Positions 1-7,456 of a DNA stretch of 16,616 nucleotides are shown one piece after another. The position numbers were made by a program, and so were the translations under genes. Position 1 is the first letter of the stretch; each line of letters starts with the position of its first letter. The notes beneath the pieces are model-generated. The model was not told the origin of the DNA. It did no database searches and saw only the letters and a program-made list of their open reading frames with translations. The DNA comes from JBDSTZ01 sp039927975 (GTDB lineage: Bacteria > Pseudomonadota > Gammaproteobacteria > Burkholderiales > Burkholderiaceae_D): assembly GCA_039927975.1 (NCBI GenBank), contig JBDSTZ010000252.1, positions 1 through 16,616 of the forward strand, in the 5' to 3' direction.

Positions 1-1
1 G

Positions 2-133
2 ATCGAACACCACGTCCAGGAAGAGGAAGGCGAGATGTTCCCGAAAGCACGCAAGGCCAAGCTGGACCTGGTCGCGCTCGGCGAGCAGATTGCCGCCCGC
101 AAAGAAGAAATCGGCTTCTCGTTGCCGCAATAA
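2..133 (+). CDS. Hemerythrin-like (HHE) domain protein, C-terminal end only
   Basis: Only the last 43 codons and the TAA stop are inside the window; the start lies upstream. The visible peptide begins IEHHVQEEEGEMFPKARK and ends EEIGFSLPQ. The H-H-V-x-E-E-E-G-E-x-F-P pattern is the last helix signature of bacterial hemerythrin HHE proteins, in which the histidines and the acidic residue help ligate a di-iron centre in a four-helix bundle. Proteins of this family bind oxygen or take part in iron and oxidative-stress handling; which of these applies here cannot be told from the fragment. The gene is followed 66 bases later by a strong intrinsic terminator, so it ends its transcription unit. Confidence 0.75.
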   Translation: MEHHVQEEEGEMFPKARKAKLDLVALGEQIAARKEEIGFSLPQ

Positions 134-199
134 GACGCCAGGCTGTCACCGGGGGCGGGGGCACAGCGCCCGTCACGGTGGCGATGTCATGGCGCGGGG

Positions 200-259
200 A
201 AAGCTCCCTTTCTTGACTGACCACAAGCGTTGAGGTCAGTGCGGAAAGGGAGCTTTTTT
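200..259 (+). terminator. Rho-independent terminator after the hemerythrin-like gene
   Basis: A 13-bp perfect stem (AAAGCTCCCTTTC at 200-212 with GAAAGGGAGCTTT at 244-256) is followed by a T run at 254-259. Inside it sits a second stem, ACTGACC (216-222) with GGTCAGT (234-240), so the element is a two-tier hairpin. The T run is on the plus strand, which fits termination of the hemerythrin-like gene. It also insulates the next gene, starting at 297. Confidence 0.9.
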
Positions 260-296
260 ACGCGGGTGGCGAGGCATTAACGGAGAGGAAAGCAGC

Positions 297-1766
297 ATGC
301 CGTTCATGATTTTGACGCGCGAAGGTTTCGACGATATCGTCGCGCGCGTGGAGCCGGCCGGTGCGGTCTTTTTGCTCAATCCGGTCATTGCGTCGGAGGC
401 CGAGATTGCGCGCCTGCGCGAGGCCGGCGGTACGGTCCATGTGCTTGATCCGGCGGCGCCGCCATCGCTGGCGGACGGCGCGCTCGATGCCGCTGGTATC
501 GGAGCCGAACCGGTGTGGGTCGAGCGTGCGACGGCCGGTTCGCGCCAGTCCGCTCTGGCCCTTGCTGCACCGGGCGCCGAACCCGAGGCCAGGCGTGCGC
601 CGCGTGCGCTGCGGCGGATCGGCAGGAGTGCCGGGGCGTTCGCCGGCGCCGCGTGGCGTGGTCTGCGTGCGGCCGGCGGGCCCCGGCGCCTGATGCTGCT
701 GCCCTACCTCGGTTTCGGTAACGCCGGCAAGCTCTGGCTCAAGGGCCGGGTGCTCGACGAACCGGCGTTTCGCGCCCAGACCGATCAGGACAGCCGCTGG
801 CGCAATATGCTCGCCTTGTACCAGCGGCTCGAATCCAACCAGGTGGCCGGCGCCCGCGTCCGCGCCAGCTTTGGCGGACAAACCTGGGACGCCGTCACCG
901 ATCGCGGCGGTTATTTTTCGTTCGAGATCGCGCCCGCGCAAGCGCTGGAAGGCGGCTGGCACGCAGTCGATCTCACCTTGCCGGACGCGCCCGACGCGAA
1001 CGGAGCCCCGCTTCACGCGAGCGCCCAGGTAATGGTGCCGGCGCCGAGCGCGCGCTTCGGCATCATCAGCGATATCGACGACACGGTGCTGTGGTCGAAC
1101 GCCACCAACAAGCTGAATATGGCGCTGATGCTGGCTCGCTCCAACCCATACACGCGGCAACCGTTCAAGGGCGTGGCGGCATTCTACCGGGCGCTCAAGG
1201 CGGGCGTCGGCGGCGAGGAAGACAACCCGGTGTTCTATGTGTCGAGCAGCCCGTGGCATCTGTTCGACCCGCTGCTCGAATTTCTGCGGCTGCGCGACAT
1301 TCCGGTCGGGCCCCTGCTGCTGCGCGAACTGGGCGTGCGCGAACTGCTGGCGTTGTCGAACCACCACCATCACAAGCTCGAGAAGATCGAGACGATCCTG
1401 CGCTTCTATCCCGGCATGCAGTTCGTGCTGATCGGCGACAGCGGCGAGCAGGACCCGGAAATCTATGCCGAGGTGGTGCGCCGCCATCCGCAGGCGGTGC
1501 GGGTGATTTATATCCGCAACGTGAACCCCGACCCTTCGCGTATCGACGCGCTTGATCGCCTGATCGAACAGGTCAGCGCCACCGGCACCCAGCTGATTCT
1601 GGCGCCCGACAGCGAGTTTGCGGCGGCCCACGCGGCGGCCGAAAAGCTGATCCAGGTCGATTGGCTGGCGGCGGTACGGCGCAATAAGAAAGAGGACGAG
1701 CGGAAGGAGGACGAGCGCAAGGAGGTCGTGCGGAAGGACGACGAGCGGCCGGCGCCGGCCACCTGA
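297..1766 (+). CDS. APP1/DUF2183-family phosphatase-like protein (phosphatidate phosphatase APP1 catalytic domain)
   Basis: The product has 489 residues. The start at 297 is supported by GGAGAGGAA at 282-290. The C-terminal half carries HAD-type phosphatase motifs: FGIISDIDDTVLWSN with D259-I-D261-D-T263 as the nucleophile/acid motif, FYVSSSPWHLF near 313-323, K360 in NHHHHKLEKIE, and IGDSGEQDPE with D381. This is the pattern of DUF2183 proteins, whose yeast relative App1 is a phosphatidate phosphatase; the bacterial substrate is not established. A beta-rich domain (about 135-250, starting LPYLGFGNAGKLWLKGRV) precedes the catalytic domain, as is usual. Residues 1-130 are an additional alanine- and arginine-rich N-terminus that I do not recognise. 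The tail (465-484) is four 5-residue charged repeats. No signal peptide is visible, so it is probably cytoplasmic. Confidence 0.85.
   Translation: MPFMILTREGFDDIVARVEPAGAVFLLNPVIASEAEIARLREAGGTVHVLDPAAPPSLADGALDAAGIGAEPVWVERATAGSRQSALALAAPGAEPEARRAPRALRRIGRSAGAFAGAAWRGLRAAGGPRRLMLLPYLGFGNAGKLWLKGRVLDEPAFRAQTDQDSRWRNMLALYQRLESNQVAGARVRASFGGQTWDAVTDRGGYFSFEIAPAQALEGGWHAVDLTLPDAPDANGAPLHASAQVMVPAPSARFGIISDIDDTVLWSNATNKLNMALMLARSNPYTRQPFKGVAAFYRALKAGVGGEEDNPVFYVSSSPWHLFDPLLEFLRLRDIPVGPLLLRELGVRELLALSNHHHHKLEKIETILRFYPGMQFVLIGDSGEQDPEIYAEVVRRHPQAVRVIYIRNVNPDPSRIDALDRLIEQVSATGTQLILAPDSEFAAAHAAAEKLIQVDWLAAVRRNKKEDERKEDERKEVVRKDDERPAPAT
1689..1748 (+). repeat. Four 15-bp coding tandem repeats in the DUF2183 tail
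   Basis: Four units, 1689-1703, 1704-1718, 1719-1733 and 1734-1748, follow the pattern AAGGAGGACGAGCGG. They encode KEDER, KEDER, KEVVR and KDDER. The repeat keeps the reading frame, so copy changes alter only the length of the charged C-terminal tail. It is followed by the 14-bp palindrome GGCCGGCGCCGGCC just before the stop codon. Confidence 0.85.
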
Positions 1767-1892
1767 GCTTATCGGCGGCCAGCGTCGGCGCACTGGTATC
1801 ACAATATCAAGCCGGTATATGCGGCCCTGTTCGGGGCTTTGAAACGCGCGCGAAACCGCATACTGGTTGATCATCCACGCGCACAGCCCATC

Positions 1893-2720
1893 ATGAACTA
1901 CGGTTATCCCACGGTTGGCCCGCAGATCGCGTCAGCCACCAGCACGAGCGGCACCGGCAGCACCGGCAGCACCGGCAGCAGCACGCCCTTGTCGGCCGAC
2001 GTCGCGGCGCGCGTGAAGCAGACGCTCGCCGCACAGTCGACCGGCATCAACAAGCTCAATGACAGCCTGCTGCGCAACCAGACCAGGCTATCGGGCCTGG
2101 GCAAGCTGCAAAGCGCGCTGGCCGAGATGCAGGCCAGCGCCCAGAGCCTGTCGAGCGCGGCCACCGGCGCGAACGGCGTCGCGCCAAGCCAGGACGCCAG
2201 CCAGATCGGCAAGAACGTCCGCGCCTTCGTGGCCGCGTTCAATGCCATGAACGGCAAATTGCAAGCCTTGCAGGCGGGCGAACTCAAGTCCGATGCCGGC
2301 ATGAGCCGCGCGAGCGCCGAACTGGCGCAGCTGACTGGACTTGGCGGCGATGGCTTTTCGGCGCGCTCGCTGAGCGCGGCCGGCATCACGGTCGAGCGCA
2401 ATGGCAACTTGAAGATCGACGAGAAGGCCCTGACAGCGGCGCTGGCGAATGGTCCGTCCGCCGTCGGCGCGGTGTTTTCAAATGGCGGCAAGGGCCTGGC
2501 CGATGTGCTGGCCGACAGGCTGGCAAAACTGTCGAGCAAGGACGGCATGATCGGCAAGGAGTCGGCCAGCGCCAACAAGGAATTGAGCAGCGTGACGGCC
2601 CAGCGCACGGCGCTGGCCAAGGCGTTGACGGCGCAGGCGACCGCACTGGCGGCGATCTATTCGCGGCAGTCCGATGCACAGACCGGCAAGCCAAGCTCGC
2701 TGTTCGACATGCTGGCGTAA
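1893..2720 (+). CDS. Short FliD-like flagellar filament-capping/hook-associated protein 2 family protein
   Basis: The product has 275 residues from ATG 1893. An in-frame TTG at 1839 would add 18 residues, but it has no better ribosome binding site and the added peptide (KRARNRILVDHP) looks non-coding. The C-terminal half resembles the FliD C-terminal domain: an AGITVERNGNLKIDEKALTAAL segment (about 163-184), then ...SAVGAVFSNGGKGLADVLADRL, and a coiled-coil tail ending LAAIYSRQSDAQ. FliD caps the flagellar filament and templates flagellin assembly. Typical FliD proteins have over 400 residues; this one lacks most of the central D2/D3 domains and starts with a GTGS-rich linker. No other flagellar gene is in the window, so this is an orphan paralogue and its role in a flagellum is uncertain. 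Confidence 0.65.
   Translation: MNYGYPTVGPQIASATSTSGTGSTGSTGSSTPLSADVAARVKQTLAAQSTGINKLNDSLLRNQTRLSGLGKLQSALAEMQASAQSLSSAATGANGVAPSQDASQIGKNVRAFVAAFNAMNGKLQALQAGELKSDAGMSRASAELAQLTGLGGDGFSARSLSAAGITVERNGNLKIDEKALTAALANGPSAVGAVFSNGGKGLADVLADRLAKLSSKDGMIGKESASANKELSSVTAQRTALAKALTAQATALAAIYSRQSDAQTGKPSSLFDMLA
1952..1978 (+). repeat. Three perfect 9-bp repeats (CACCGGCAG) encoding a GTGS linker
   Basis: Three head-to-tail copies of CACCGGCAG lie near the 5' end of the FliD-like gene and encode threonine-glycine-serine repeats in a low-complexity N-terminal linker. They are in frame, so slippage would change only the linker length. Confidence 0.8.
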
Positions 2721-2728
2721 AACGCGTC

Positions 2729-2746
2729 CGCGCGCAGGTGCGCGCG
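2729..2746. other. GC hairpin after the FliD-like gene
   Basis: CGCGCGC (2729-2735), loop AGGT, GCGCGCG (2740-2746) forms a 7-bp stem eight bases after the FliD-like stop codon. There is no T tract on either strand, so it may be a transcript 3' end or stabilising hairpin rather than a classical intrinsic terminator. Confidence 0.4.
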
Positions 2747-2801
2747 TCGCCGTGCCGGCCAATCTATTTGCTGTGTCAGGAAATGCCCCGGAACCGGGAT
2801 C

Positions 2802-2826
2802 GATGGGGAGACCGAAGTCTCCCATC
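2802..2826 (-). terminator. UUCG-loop hairpin downstream of tRNA-Ala
   Basis: On the minus strand, GGGAGAC-TTCG-GTCTCCC (2823 to 2806) forms a 7-bp stem closed by a very stable UUCG tetraloop. Three more pairs (ATC/GAT) extend it past a single bulged G. It begins nine bases after the tRNA CCA end. No T run follows, so it may be a processing or 3'-end structure of the tRNA transcript rather than a full rho-independent terminator. Confidence 0.5.
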
Positions 2827-2834
2827 TTGAATAT

Positions 2835-2910
<76 letters not shown>

Positions 2911-2925
2911 CAATGAAGAGGCAAG

Positions 2926-2955
2926 ATTATAGTACTGATCTTGCGCCGCCGTCAA
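2926..2955 (-). promoter_or_regulatory. Sigma-70 promoter of tRNA-Ala(GGC)
   Basis: On the minus strand TTGACG (2955-2950) and TATAAT (2931-2926) are separated by 18 bp, and transcription would start about 9-10 bases before the mature tRNA 5' end at 2910. The -10 box matches consensus fully and the -35 box at five of six positions. A 7-bp inverted repeat (GCAAGAT 2921-2927, ATCTTGC 2938-2944) encloses the -10 box. Apart from this promoter I see no gene between 2911 and 3097. Confidence 0.85.
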
Positions 2956-3097
2956 TGCCAAATTGGCGCGGCCCGAGATTGGCGACGCGCGTGCCCGGCG
3001 CCGGCGTCGGGCCGAAGGCGGAGACAGGCAGACAGATTGCGTTTCACTCGGCCCCGCTTTTGATCGCAGGCCCAGCGGCCGGTCCAGCGCGTTGCCG

Positions 3098-3976
3098 CTA
3101 TTGGGCCCGGTCCAAACGCCGTGGCCGCTCGATCACCTCGCGGCAGGCCGCGGCGATGTCCGCTCCCCATTCGGCCAGCAGCGGCCCGGTCGGCACCAGC
3201 CGATCGTCGACTTCCAGCATGCCGATCCAGGCCCGCACCCGCACAGGCGCCAGCGCACCGAAGCACTGCTGGGCGACGACGTCCCTGCCGTTTTCCGGCC
3301 CACCCAAACGCTTGCCTGCACAGGAACCAGATTCCGGATGCAGCGGCGCGAAACCCGTTCCCTGGTTTCGCGAGTTGCCGCTCGTTTCATAGAACACGCT
3401 GATGGCGGGGGTGTAGCGCGTGAGCGTGTCCGGCAGCACCAAGGCGACGTCCCTGACCGCCGCTTCGTAGATATTCCCGGCATCGCCTTCCCACTCGATT
3501 TGCTGGCGCTGGCCGGCCGGGCCGCGGAAGCTCAGTGCCAGGCCGGCGGCGGACAGGTCGAGCGCGTCGCGATCGACCGTGAAGCGCGCTTCGAGCGGGT
3601 AGACTGGCCGGTAGTCGGGCGCGCGGCGATAGCGCAGGCTGTAGGTGATGCCTGGCGTGAAACCGCCGGCAAGTTCAAGGCGGAACAGGCGCGCGCCTCG
3701 CGGCAGGTCATTCGCCACCGGCCCTGGCCGCGCGACTTCCAGCGGCGTCACGATCAGTGCCGGCGCGAGCGCCAGTCCGGACGCGCTCACCTCGAAATCG
3801 GCAGGGTTGAGCCCCAGCGACTCGGGCACCATGAACAGCACGCCTCTCAGGTTGGACGGATACCGCTGCGCGCTGGCGTGCGGGAATCCGATCGTGGTGC
3901 TCGCGATGCACTGTGCCTGAGCGACGCCGTGCACGATTGCGGCGATGGCGAACATGACGATGCGAAGATGTTGCAT
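3098..3976 (-). CDS. Secreted protein of unknown function
   Basis: The product has 292 residues. The N-terminus MQHLRIVMFAIAAIVHGVAQAQ is a Sec signal peptide with a probable AQA-Q cleavage site near residue 21, so the mature protein should be periplasmic or secreted. The body is rich in beta-strand-like segments (for example ITYSLRYRRAPDYRPVYPLEA and LSAAGLALSFRG) and has cysteines in the C-terminal half (SGSCAG, AQQCFG, AAACRE). I recognise no known family. No clear Shine-Dalgarno sequence precedes ATG 3976, and ATG 3955 is an alternative start with a shorter signal peptide. It lies downstream of the TonB-dependent receptor and in the same direction but behind that gene's terminator, so it is probably transcribed separately. 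The signal peptide is the main reason to prefer this frame over the open frames on the other strand. Confidence 0.7.
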   Translation of the reverse strand: MQHLRIVMFAIAAIVHGVAQAQCIASTTIGFPHASAQRYPSNLRGVLFMVPESLGLNPADFEVSASGLALAPALIVTPLEVARPGPVANDLPRGARLFRLELAGGFTPGITYSLRYRRAPDYRPVYPLEARFTVDRDALDLSAAGLALSFRGPAGQRQQIEWEGDAGNIYEAAVRDVALVLPDTLTRYTPAISVFYETSGNSRNQGTGFAPLHPESGSCAGKRLGGPENGRDVVAQQCFGALAPVRVRAWIGMLEVDDRLVPTGPLLAEWGADIAAACREVIERPRRLDRAQ

Positions 3977-4064
3977 GGGGCGCCGGGAGGTTGTGAAGGA
4001 AATGCAAGCTTAACATGCGGCGTGCCACCCGGAACCATGGGCGCCAACGCCGCGAGCCACACGT

Positions 4065-4100
4065 AAAAAAGCCATCTGGCCCGGTGGGACCAGATGGCTT
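4065..4100 (-). terminator. Rho-independent terminator of the TonB-dependent receptor gene
   Basis: On the minus strand the sequence reads AAGCCATCTGG, loop, CCAGATGGC and then a run of six T (4070-4065). The stem pairs 4090-4100 with 4069-4079. It starts 20 bases after the receptor stop codon and is a textbook intrinsic terminator. Confidence 0.92.
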
Positions 4101-4120
4101 CTTGCACTGCCGGGCCGGGA

Positions 4121-7081
4121 TTACTGGCCGAAGCGGTAACGCAGGTTCAGCCCGAAGTTACGGCCGTTACGATAGTGCTGCAACTCGAGGCCGGTCTCGT
4201 AATTGCCACCTGGTTCGCCGATGTAGCGGTTAGGCGCCTTGTCGAGAATGTTCGAGGCGTTCAGCGAGAGGGTCAGGTCCTTGGTGATGTTGTAGTTGAC
4301 CGAGCCGTCCAGGATACCGTAGGCGCCCATGTAGCGGCCCAAGATCGGTTGGGCGTCGAGCGCGAACACGGCGGCCGAACGCCAGGTGTAGACCAGGCGG
4401 GCGGAGAACTTCTGGTCTTCATACATGCCGCTGAAGCTGGCGCTGTTTTTCGACTGGAAGGGCTGCCACAGCTTGACGATGTTCGGTGCCGCCGCGGTGC
4501 CGTAGTTGACCGGATTCTCGGTCGTGACGTAGGTGTACGAACCGGACACGCCGAAGTTCTTCAGCCAGCTCAGCGAGTTGTCGAAGAAGTACTGGCCCGA
4601 CAGTTCGACGCCGCGTGCGAAACCTTTTTCCGCGTTGACGCGCTTGCTGACGCGATACTGGCCGTTCGTGCAGCTGTTCGACACTTGTCCATTGCCCGGC
4701 ACGTAAGCCGGCGCATTGTCGAGCGTGACGCATTCGCTGACATCGCTGAAGAAGCCCTTGATGGATTTGTTGAACACCGCCGCCGCGACATAGTTCGTCT
4801 TGTTGAAGTAGTGTTCAAGCGACAGGTCGAGGTTGTCCGACACCAGCGGCTTCAATTCCGGATTGCCGCGGCTACCGGTGCCGTCGACCGGATTGTAGTT
4901 GACGAACGGGTTCAGGTCGCCCAGCGCCGCGCGGGTCATGCCCCGGCCATAGCCGAAGCGCAGCAGGGTTTCCTTGCTGATATCGTAGGTCGCGTTGAAC
5001 GATGGCAGGGTGTTGCTGTACTCGGTGGTGCGCGCATTGTCGATCAGGCCGTTGACGCTGTTGATCTTGGTGATGGCCGTGCCGTTGGTGCGCACATAGC
5101 GCACACCGACTGCGCCGCGCAGGTGCTCGTCGAGGGCGGCGAATTCACCGACCACGTAGATGGCCTTGGTTTTCTCGTCGACGTAGCGGCGGTCCTGGAT
5201 GCGCTCGAGCAGCGCGCTTTCCATCTGGATGCCGGCCAGCGGGAATTGCGAACGGACCTGGTCGCCGAGCAGCAGATCCGGCGAGTACACCACGTAACCA
5301 CCCGAATAACCGGTGGTGCCGCCCATGAAGTTGGTCGGCGACGACTGGGTCACGCCATAGGTGCTGGCGAGGATGCCGTTGCTGCGGTCGGCTGCCAGCC
5401 CTTTGCCGTCGGTGGTCAACGGACGGTTGTTGTAGCTCCAGTTCTGCGACAAGTCGTCCTGCTTGGCAAGGCGGGTGCCGAACTTGATGCGCTTGAACAG
5501 GCCGTCCTCGATCGAATAGACGCCGGACAAGGCGAGCGCTTTGGCGCTGTCTTTGGAGGCCGAATTGTTACCGTTGTTAAATTCGCGGAACACGAAGTTG
5601 CTCGGGTCCGACAGACTCGGGCCGCTGAAATTGAGGGTGTGCGGCGAGCCATCGGCGACGCGCGAGGTGGTCCACGACAGGCCGTTCTTGGAGTCGAGGA
5701 AAACCGTGCGGTTGTCGGTGCGCTTGGTCGCTTTCAGGAAGGCGTAATCGGCTTTCAGGGCCAGGCTCGGAGTCGGGTTCCAGTCGCTGCCAAACGCCAC
5801 GTTCCAGGTCGAGTACGGGGTATGTTCGTCCACCGACACGGTGTTCACGGTCGAGTTGAGGAAGTCACCGCTCAGGGCACGCTTGGTAGCGAGCACGTCG
5901 TTGGCGCCGCCGCTGACGTTGCGTGCCGACATACCCTTGTCGAAGGTGAACGGCGAGGTTTGCAGGTTCGCCACGTTGACGCCGTCGTTCGAATTGAGGG
6001 CGCGGTAGTTCTGGTGGTACAGGTAGTAGGTGTAGTTGCTTTCGACGTAGAAGCGCAGGGTGTTGTCGACGCGGTAGTCGGCGGCGCCACTGAAGCCCTT
6101 GCGCTCGCGCATGATGGTTTCCTGCGACACGTTGGTGTTCAACGTGGTCGTGACCATGATGTTGTCGATCTGCGCTTGGGTCAGGCCGGTGTTGTCGGGT
6201 GTGTTCGGGCCGATGCTGCCGGCCGTGTTACGGATCGGCACGTTGATCAGGGCATTGATGTCGCTGCGGCCGACAAACTGCGCCTGGGCCTGGAACGGCG
6301 AGTTGGTGGTGTTGGCGGCGGCCAGGGTCGCGTACTCGGCGCTGTCGGCGCGCACCGCGCGTTTCAGGGCCGGGCCGCGGTTGCCCGGGTTGTTATCCGA
6401 GCGGTTGGTGCTGTTCTGCAATTGGCCGGCCAGGGTGTAGCCGAAGCGGCTGCCGCCGCCGAGGTCAATGCGGTTGGCAATGAGTCCGAACACATCCGGC
6501 TCGGTCTGCTTGGCCAGGTCGTTGTAGCGGGCGCCGGCGGAGATCGCGCCGGTCAGGCCCAGCTTGAAATCGCTCGGGTTGCGGGTGCGCACGTTGACCA
6601 GGCCGCCGATGCCGCCTTCGATGTGCTCGGCCGATGGATTCTTGTAGACGTCGACGCCGGCGATCATGCCGGGAATCGCGCTTTCGATGTTGTATTCGCG
6701 GTTGCCGGCGGAGAAGAACGCACGGCCGTTCACCAGCGAGGCGGTTTGGCCGGACAGGCCGCGGATGGTCAGGCCCGAACCGTTGCCGACTGGCGCCGCG
6801 CCTTCGCCGCCGTAGCGGTAGCCCTGCACGCCTGGAATCCGGGTCAGCGTTTCGGCGACGTTCGGATCGGGCAGCTTGCCGATGTCTTCGGCGGTGATCG
6901 AGTCGACCACTTCCATCGCGTCGCGCTTGATGGCGACCGACGAACGGGCGCTGGCCTTCATGCCGGTGACGACGACGGTTGGCGTGACCGCGTCGTCTGC
7001 CGCTACATGGGCGGCAAAGGCTTGCGACACCGCGAGTGCGATGGCGGACACTTTGAGTGTTCTTTGGAAATGCTTGTTCAT
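4121..7081 (-). CDS. TonB-dependent receptor, Xanthomonas/Caulobacter carbohydrate-uptake class
   Basis: The product has 986 residues. A signal peptide covers about residues 1-28 (MNKHFQRTLK...AFAAHVAADD). The TonB box TPTVVVTG is at 33-40, and the plug domain (about 55-175) contains SITAEDIGKLPDPNVAETL, RIPGVQGYRY and LTIRGLSGQTASLVNGR. The 22-strand outer-membrane barrel follows to the end (FGLNLRYRFGQ). The N-terminal pattern is that of the TonB-Xanth-Caul receptor class, often found in carbohydrate utilisation loci. Such receptors import oligosaccharides across the outer membrane with energy from TonB-ExbBD. ATG 7081 is preceded by AGGGGA at a slightly long spacing. The gene has its own promoter, operator and terminator, and sits just downstream of a lyase/PEP-CTERM operon with the same operator, so its substrate is probably the oligosaccharides released by the two lyases. 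The specific sugar is not shown by the sequence. Confidence 0.95.
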   Translation of the reverse strand: MNKHFQRTLKVSAIALAVSQAFAAHVAADDAVTPTVVVTGMKASARSSVAIKRDAMEVVDSITAEDIGKLPDPNVAETLTRIPGVQGYRYGGEGAAPVGNGSGLTIRGLSGQTASLVNGRAFFSAGNREYNIESAIPGMIAGVDVYKNPSAEHIEGGIGGLVNVRTRNPSDFKLGLTGAISAGARYNDLAKQTEPDVFGLIANRIDLGGGSRFGYTLAGQLQNSTNRSDNNPGNRGPALKRAVRADSAEYATLAAANTTNSPFQAQAQFVGRSDINALINVPIRNTAGSIGPNTPDNTGLTQAQIDNIMVTTTLNTNVSQETIMRERKGFSGAADYRVDNTLRFYVESNYTYYLYHQNYRALNSNDGVNVANLQTSPFTFDKGMSARNVSGGANDVLATKRALSGDFLNSTVNTVSVDEHTPYSTWNVAFGSDWNPTPSLALKADYAFLKATKRTDNRTVFLDSKNGLSWTTSRVADGSPHTLNFSGPSLSDPSNFVFREFNNGNNSASKDSAKALALSGVYSIEDGLFKRIKFGTRLAKQDDLSQNWSYNNRPLTTDGKGLAADRSNGILASTYGVTQSSPTNFMGGTTGYSGGYVVYSPDLLLGDQVRSQFPLAGIQMESALLERIQDRRYVDEKTKAIYVVGEFAALDEHLRGAVGVRYVRTNGTAITKINSVNGLIDNARTTEYSNTLPSFNATYDISKETLLRFGYGRGMTRAALGDLNPFVNYNPVDGTGSRGNPELKPLVSDNLDLSLEHYFNKTNYVAAAVFNKSIKGFFSDVSECVTLDNAPAYVPGNGQVSNSCTNGQYRVSKRVNAEKGFARGVELSGQYFFDNSLSWLKNFGVSGSYTYVTTENPVNYGTAAAPNIVKLWQPFQSKNSASFSGMYEDQKFSARLVYTWRSAAVFALDAQPILGRYMGAYGILDGSVNYNITKDLTLSLNASNILDKAPNRYIGEPGGNYETGLELQHYRNGRNFGLNLRYRFGQ

Positions 7082-7154
7082 ACTTTTTTATCCCCTGCTT
7101 TTGGTGGTTTTTTTTGGGTAAATCATTTGCTATCGGCTTCACGCGCTGCGGCGG

Positions 7155-7169
7155 GATATCGATAACAAA
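7155..7169. promoter_or_regulatory. Palindromic operator upstream of the TonB-dependent receptor
   Basis: GATATCGATAACAAA, which reads TTTGTTATCGATATC on the coding strand, contains the same core as the sites before both lyase genes. It is centred about 80 bases upstream of the receptor start and just downstream of the putative -10 box, near +10, a typical position for a repressor. The CG-centred palindrome is of the kind bound by LacI/GalR-family regulators; the protein itself is not in the window. Confidence 0.7.
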
Positions 7170-7177
7170 CCGGAGCG

Positions 7178-7206
7178 ATCATACGAGAATTTCTTTTGAT
7201 AATGAA
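7178..7206 (-). promoter_or_regulatory. Candidate promoter of the TonB-dependent receptor
   Basis: On the minus strand a good -10 box, TATGAT (7183-7178), is preceded at 17 bp by a weak -35, TTCATT (7206-7201). The predicted start would be near 7171, directly before the palindromic operator. The surrounding DNA is AT-rich compared with the coding regions. Confidence 0.5.
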
Positions 7207-7300
7207 TACTTTTTTGACTTGTTGCGTATGTACAACGCTCAAGCGCCCCTCCCTCCTTTCTTGATGCGCGATACGCGCGACATGGCTCAACGGCGGCGCA

Positions 7301-7409
7301 TGTCGCGCGTGTCGTTCGTGGTCGCGCGTGTCGTTCGTGTCGCGCATGTCGTTCGTGTCGCGCATGTCGCGCAAGTCGCATATGTCGTCCACATCGTCCG
7401 CATCGCGCG
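7301..7409. repeat. Degenerate 9-bp tandem array, 12 units
   Basis: Twelve consecutive units follow the pattern TGTCGNNCR: TGTCGCGCG, TGTCGTTCG, a 10-base variant with one inserted G (7319-7328), TGTCGTTCG, TGTCGCGCA, TGTCGTTCG, TGTCGCGCA, TGTCGCGCA, AGTCGCATA, TGTCGTCCA, CATCGTCCG and CATCGCGCG. Two 18-bp double units are identical. The array is between genes, 220-330 bases upstream of the receptor start. It has no spacers of the CRISPR kind and gives no plausible protein in any frame. Confidence 0.85.
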
Positions 7410-7432
7410 GCAACGCGGCAACACTAGCCCCG

Positions 7433-7456
7433 CCGACAGGGCGAGCGCCCCGTCGG
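7433..7456 (-). other. Hairpin at the 3' end of the lyase/PEP-CTERM operon
   Basis: CCGACAGGGC (7433-7442), loop GAGC and GCCCCGTCGG (7447-7456) pair over 10 bp with one wobble. It lies about 36 bases beyond the PEP-CTERM stop codon. No T run follows on the minus strand, so it may be a weak terminator or an mRNA-stabilising hairpin. Confidence 0.4.

Noticed and set aside
1747..1760. GGCCGGCGCCGGCC palindrome as a terminator of the DUF2183 gene
   Set aside because: It lies within the last codons, has no loop when fully paired and no T run follows.
258..1874. A 538-codon minus-strand frame opposite the DUF2183 gene
   Set aside because: The plus strand has conserved phosphatase motifs and a good ribosome binding site; the minus frame runs through an intrinsic terminator and looks like an antisense shadow.
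4094..7165. A 1023-codon open frame on the plus strand opposite the TonB-dependent receptor
   Set aside because: It is the antisense shadow of a receptor with signal peptide, TonB box and plug motifs; long open antisense frames are expected in GC-rich coding DNA and its peptide has no recognisable domain.
7301..7409. The 9-bp array as a CRISPR or a repeat protein gene
   Set aside because: Units are contiguous without unique spacers, and all frames give only low-complexity peptides without a supported start.
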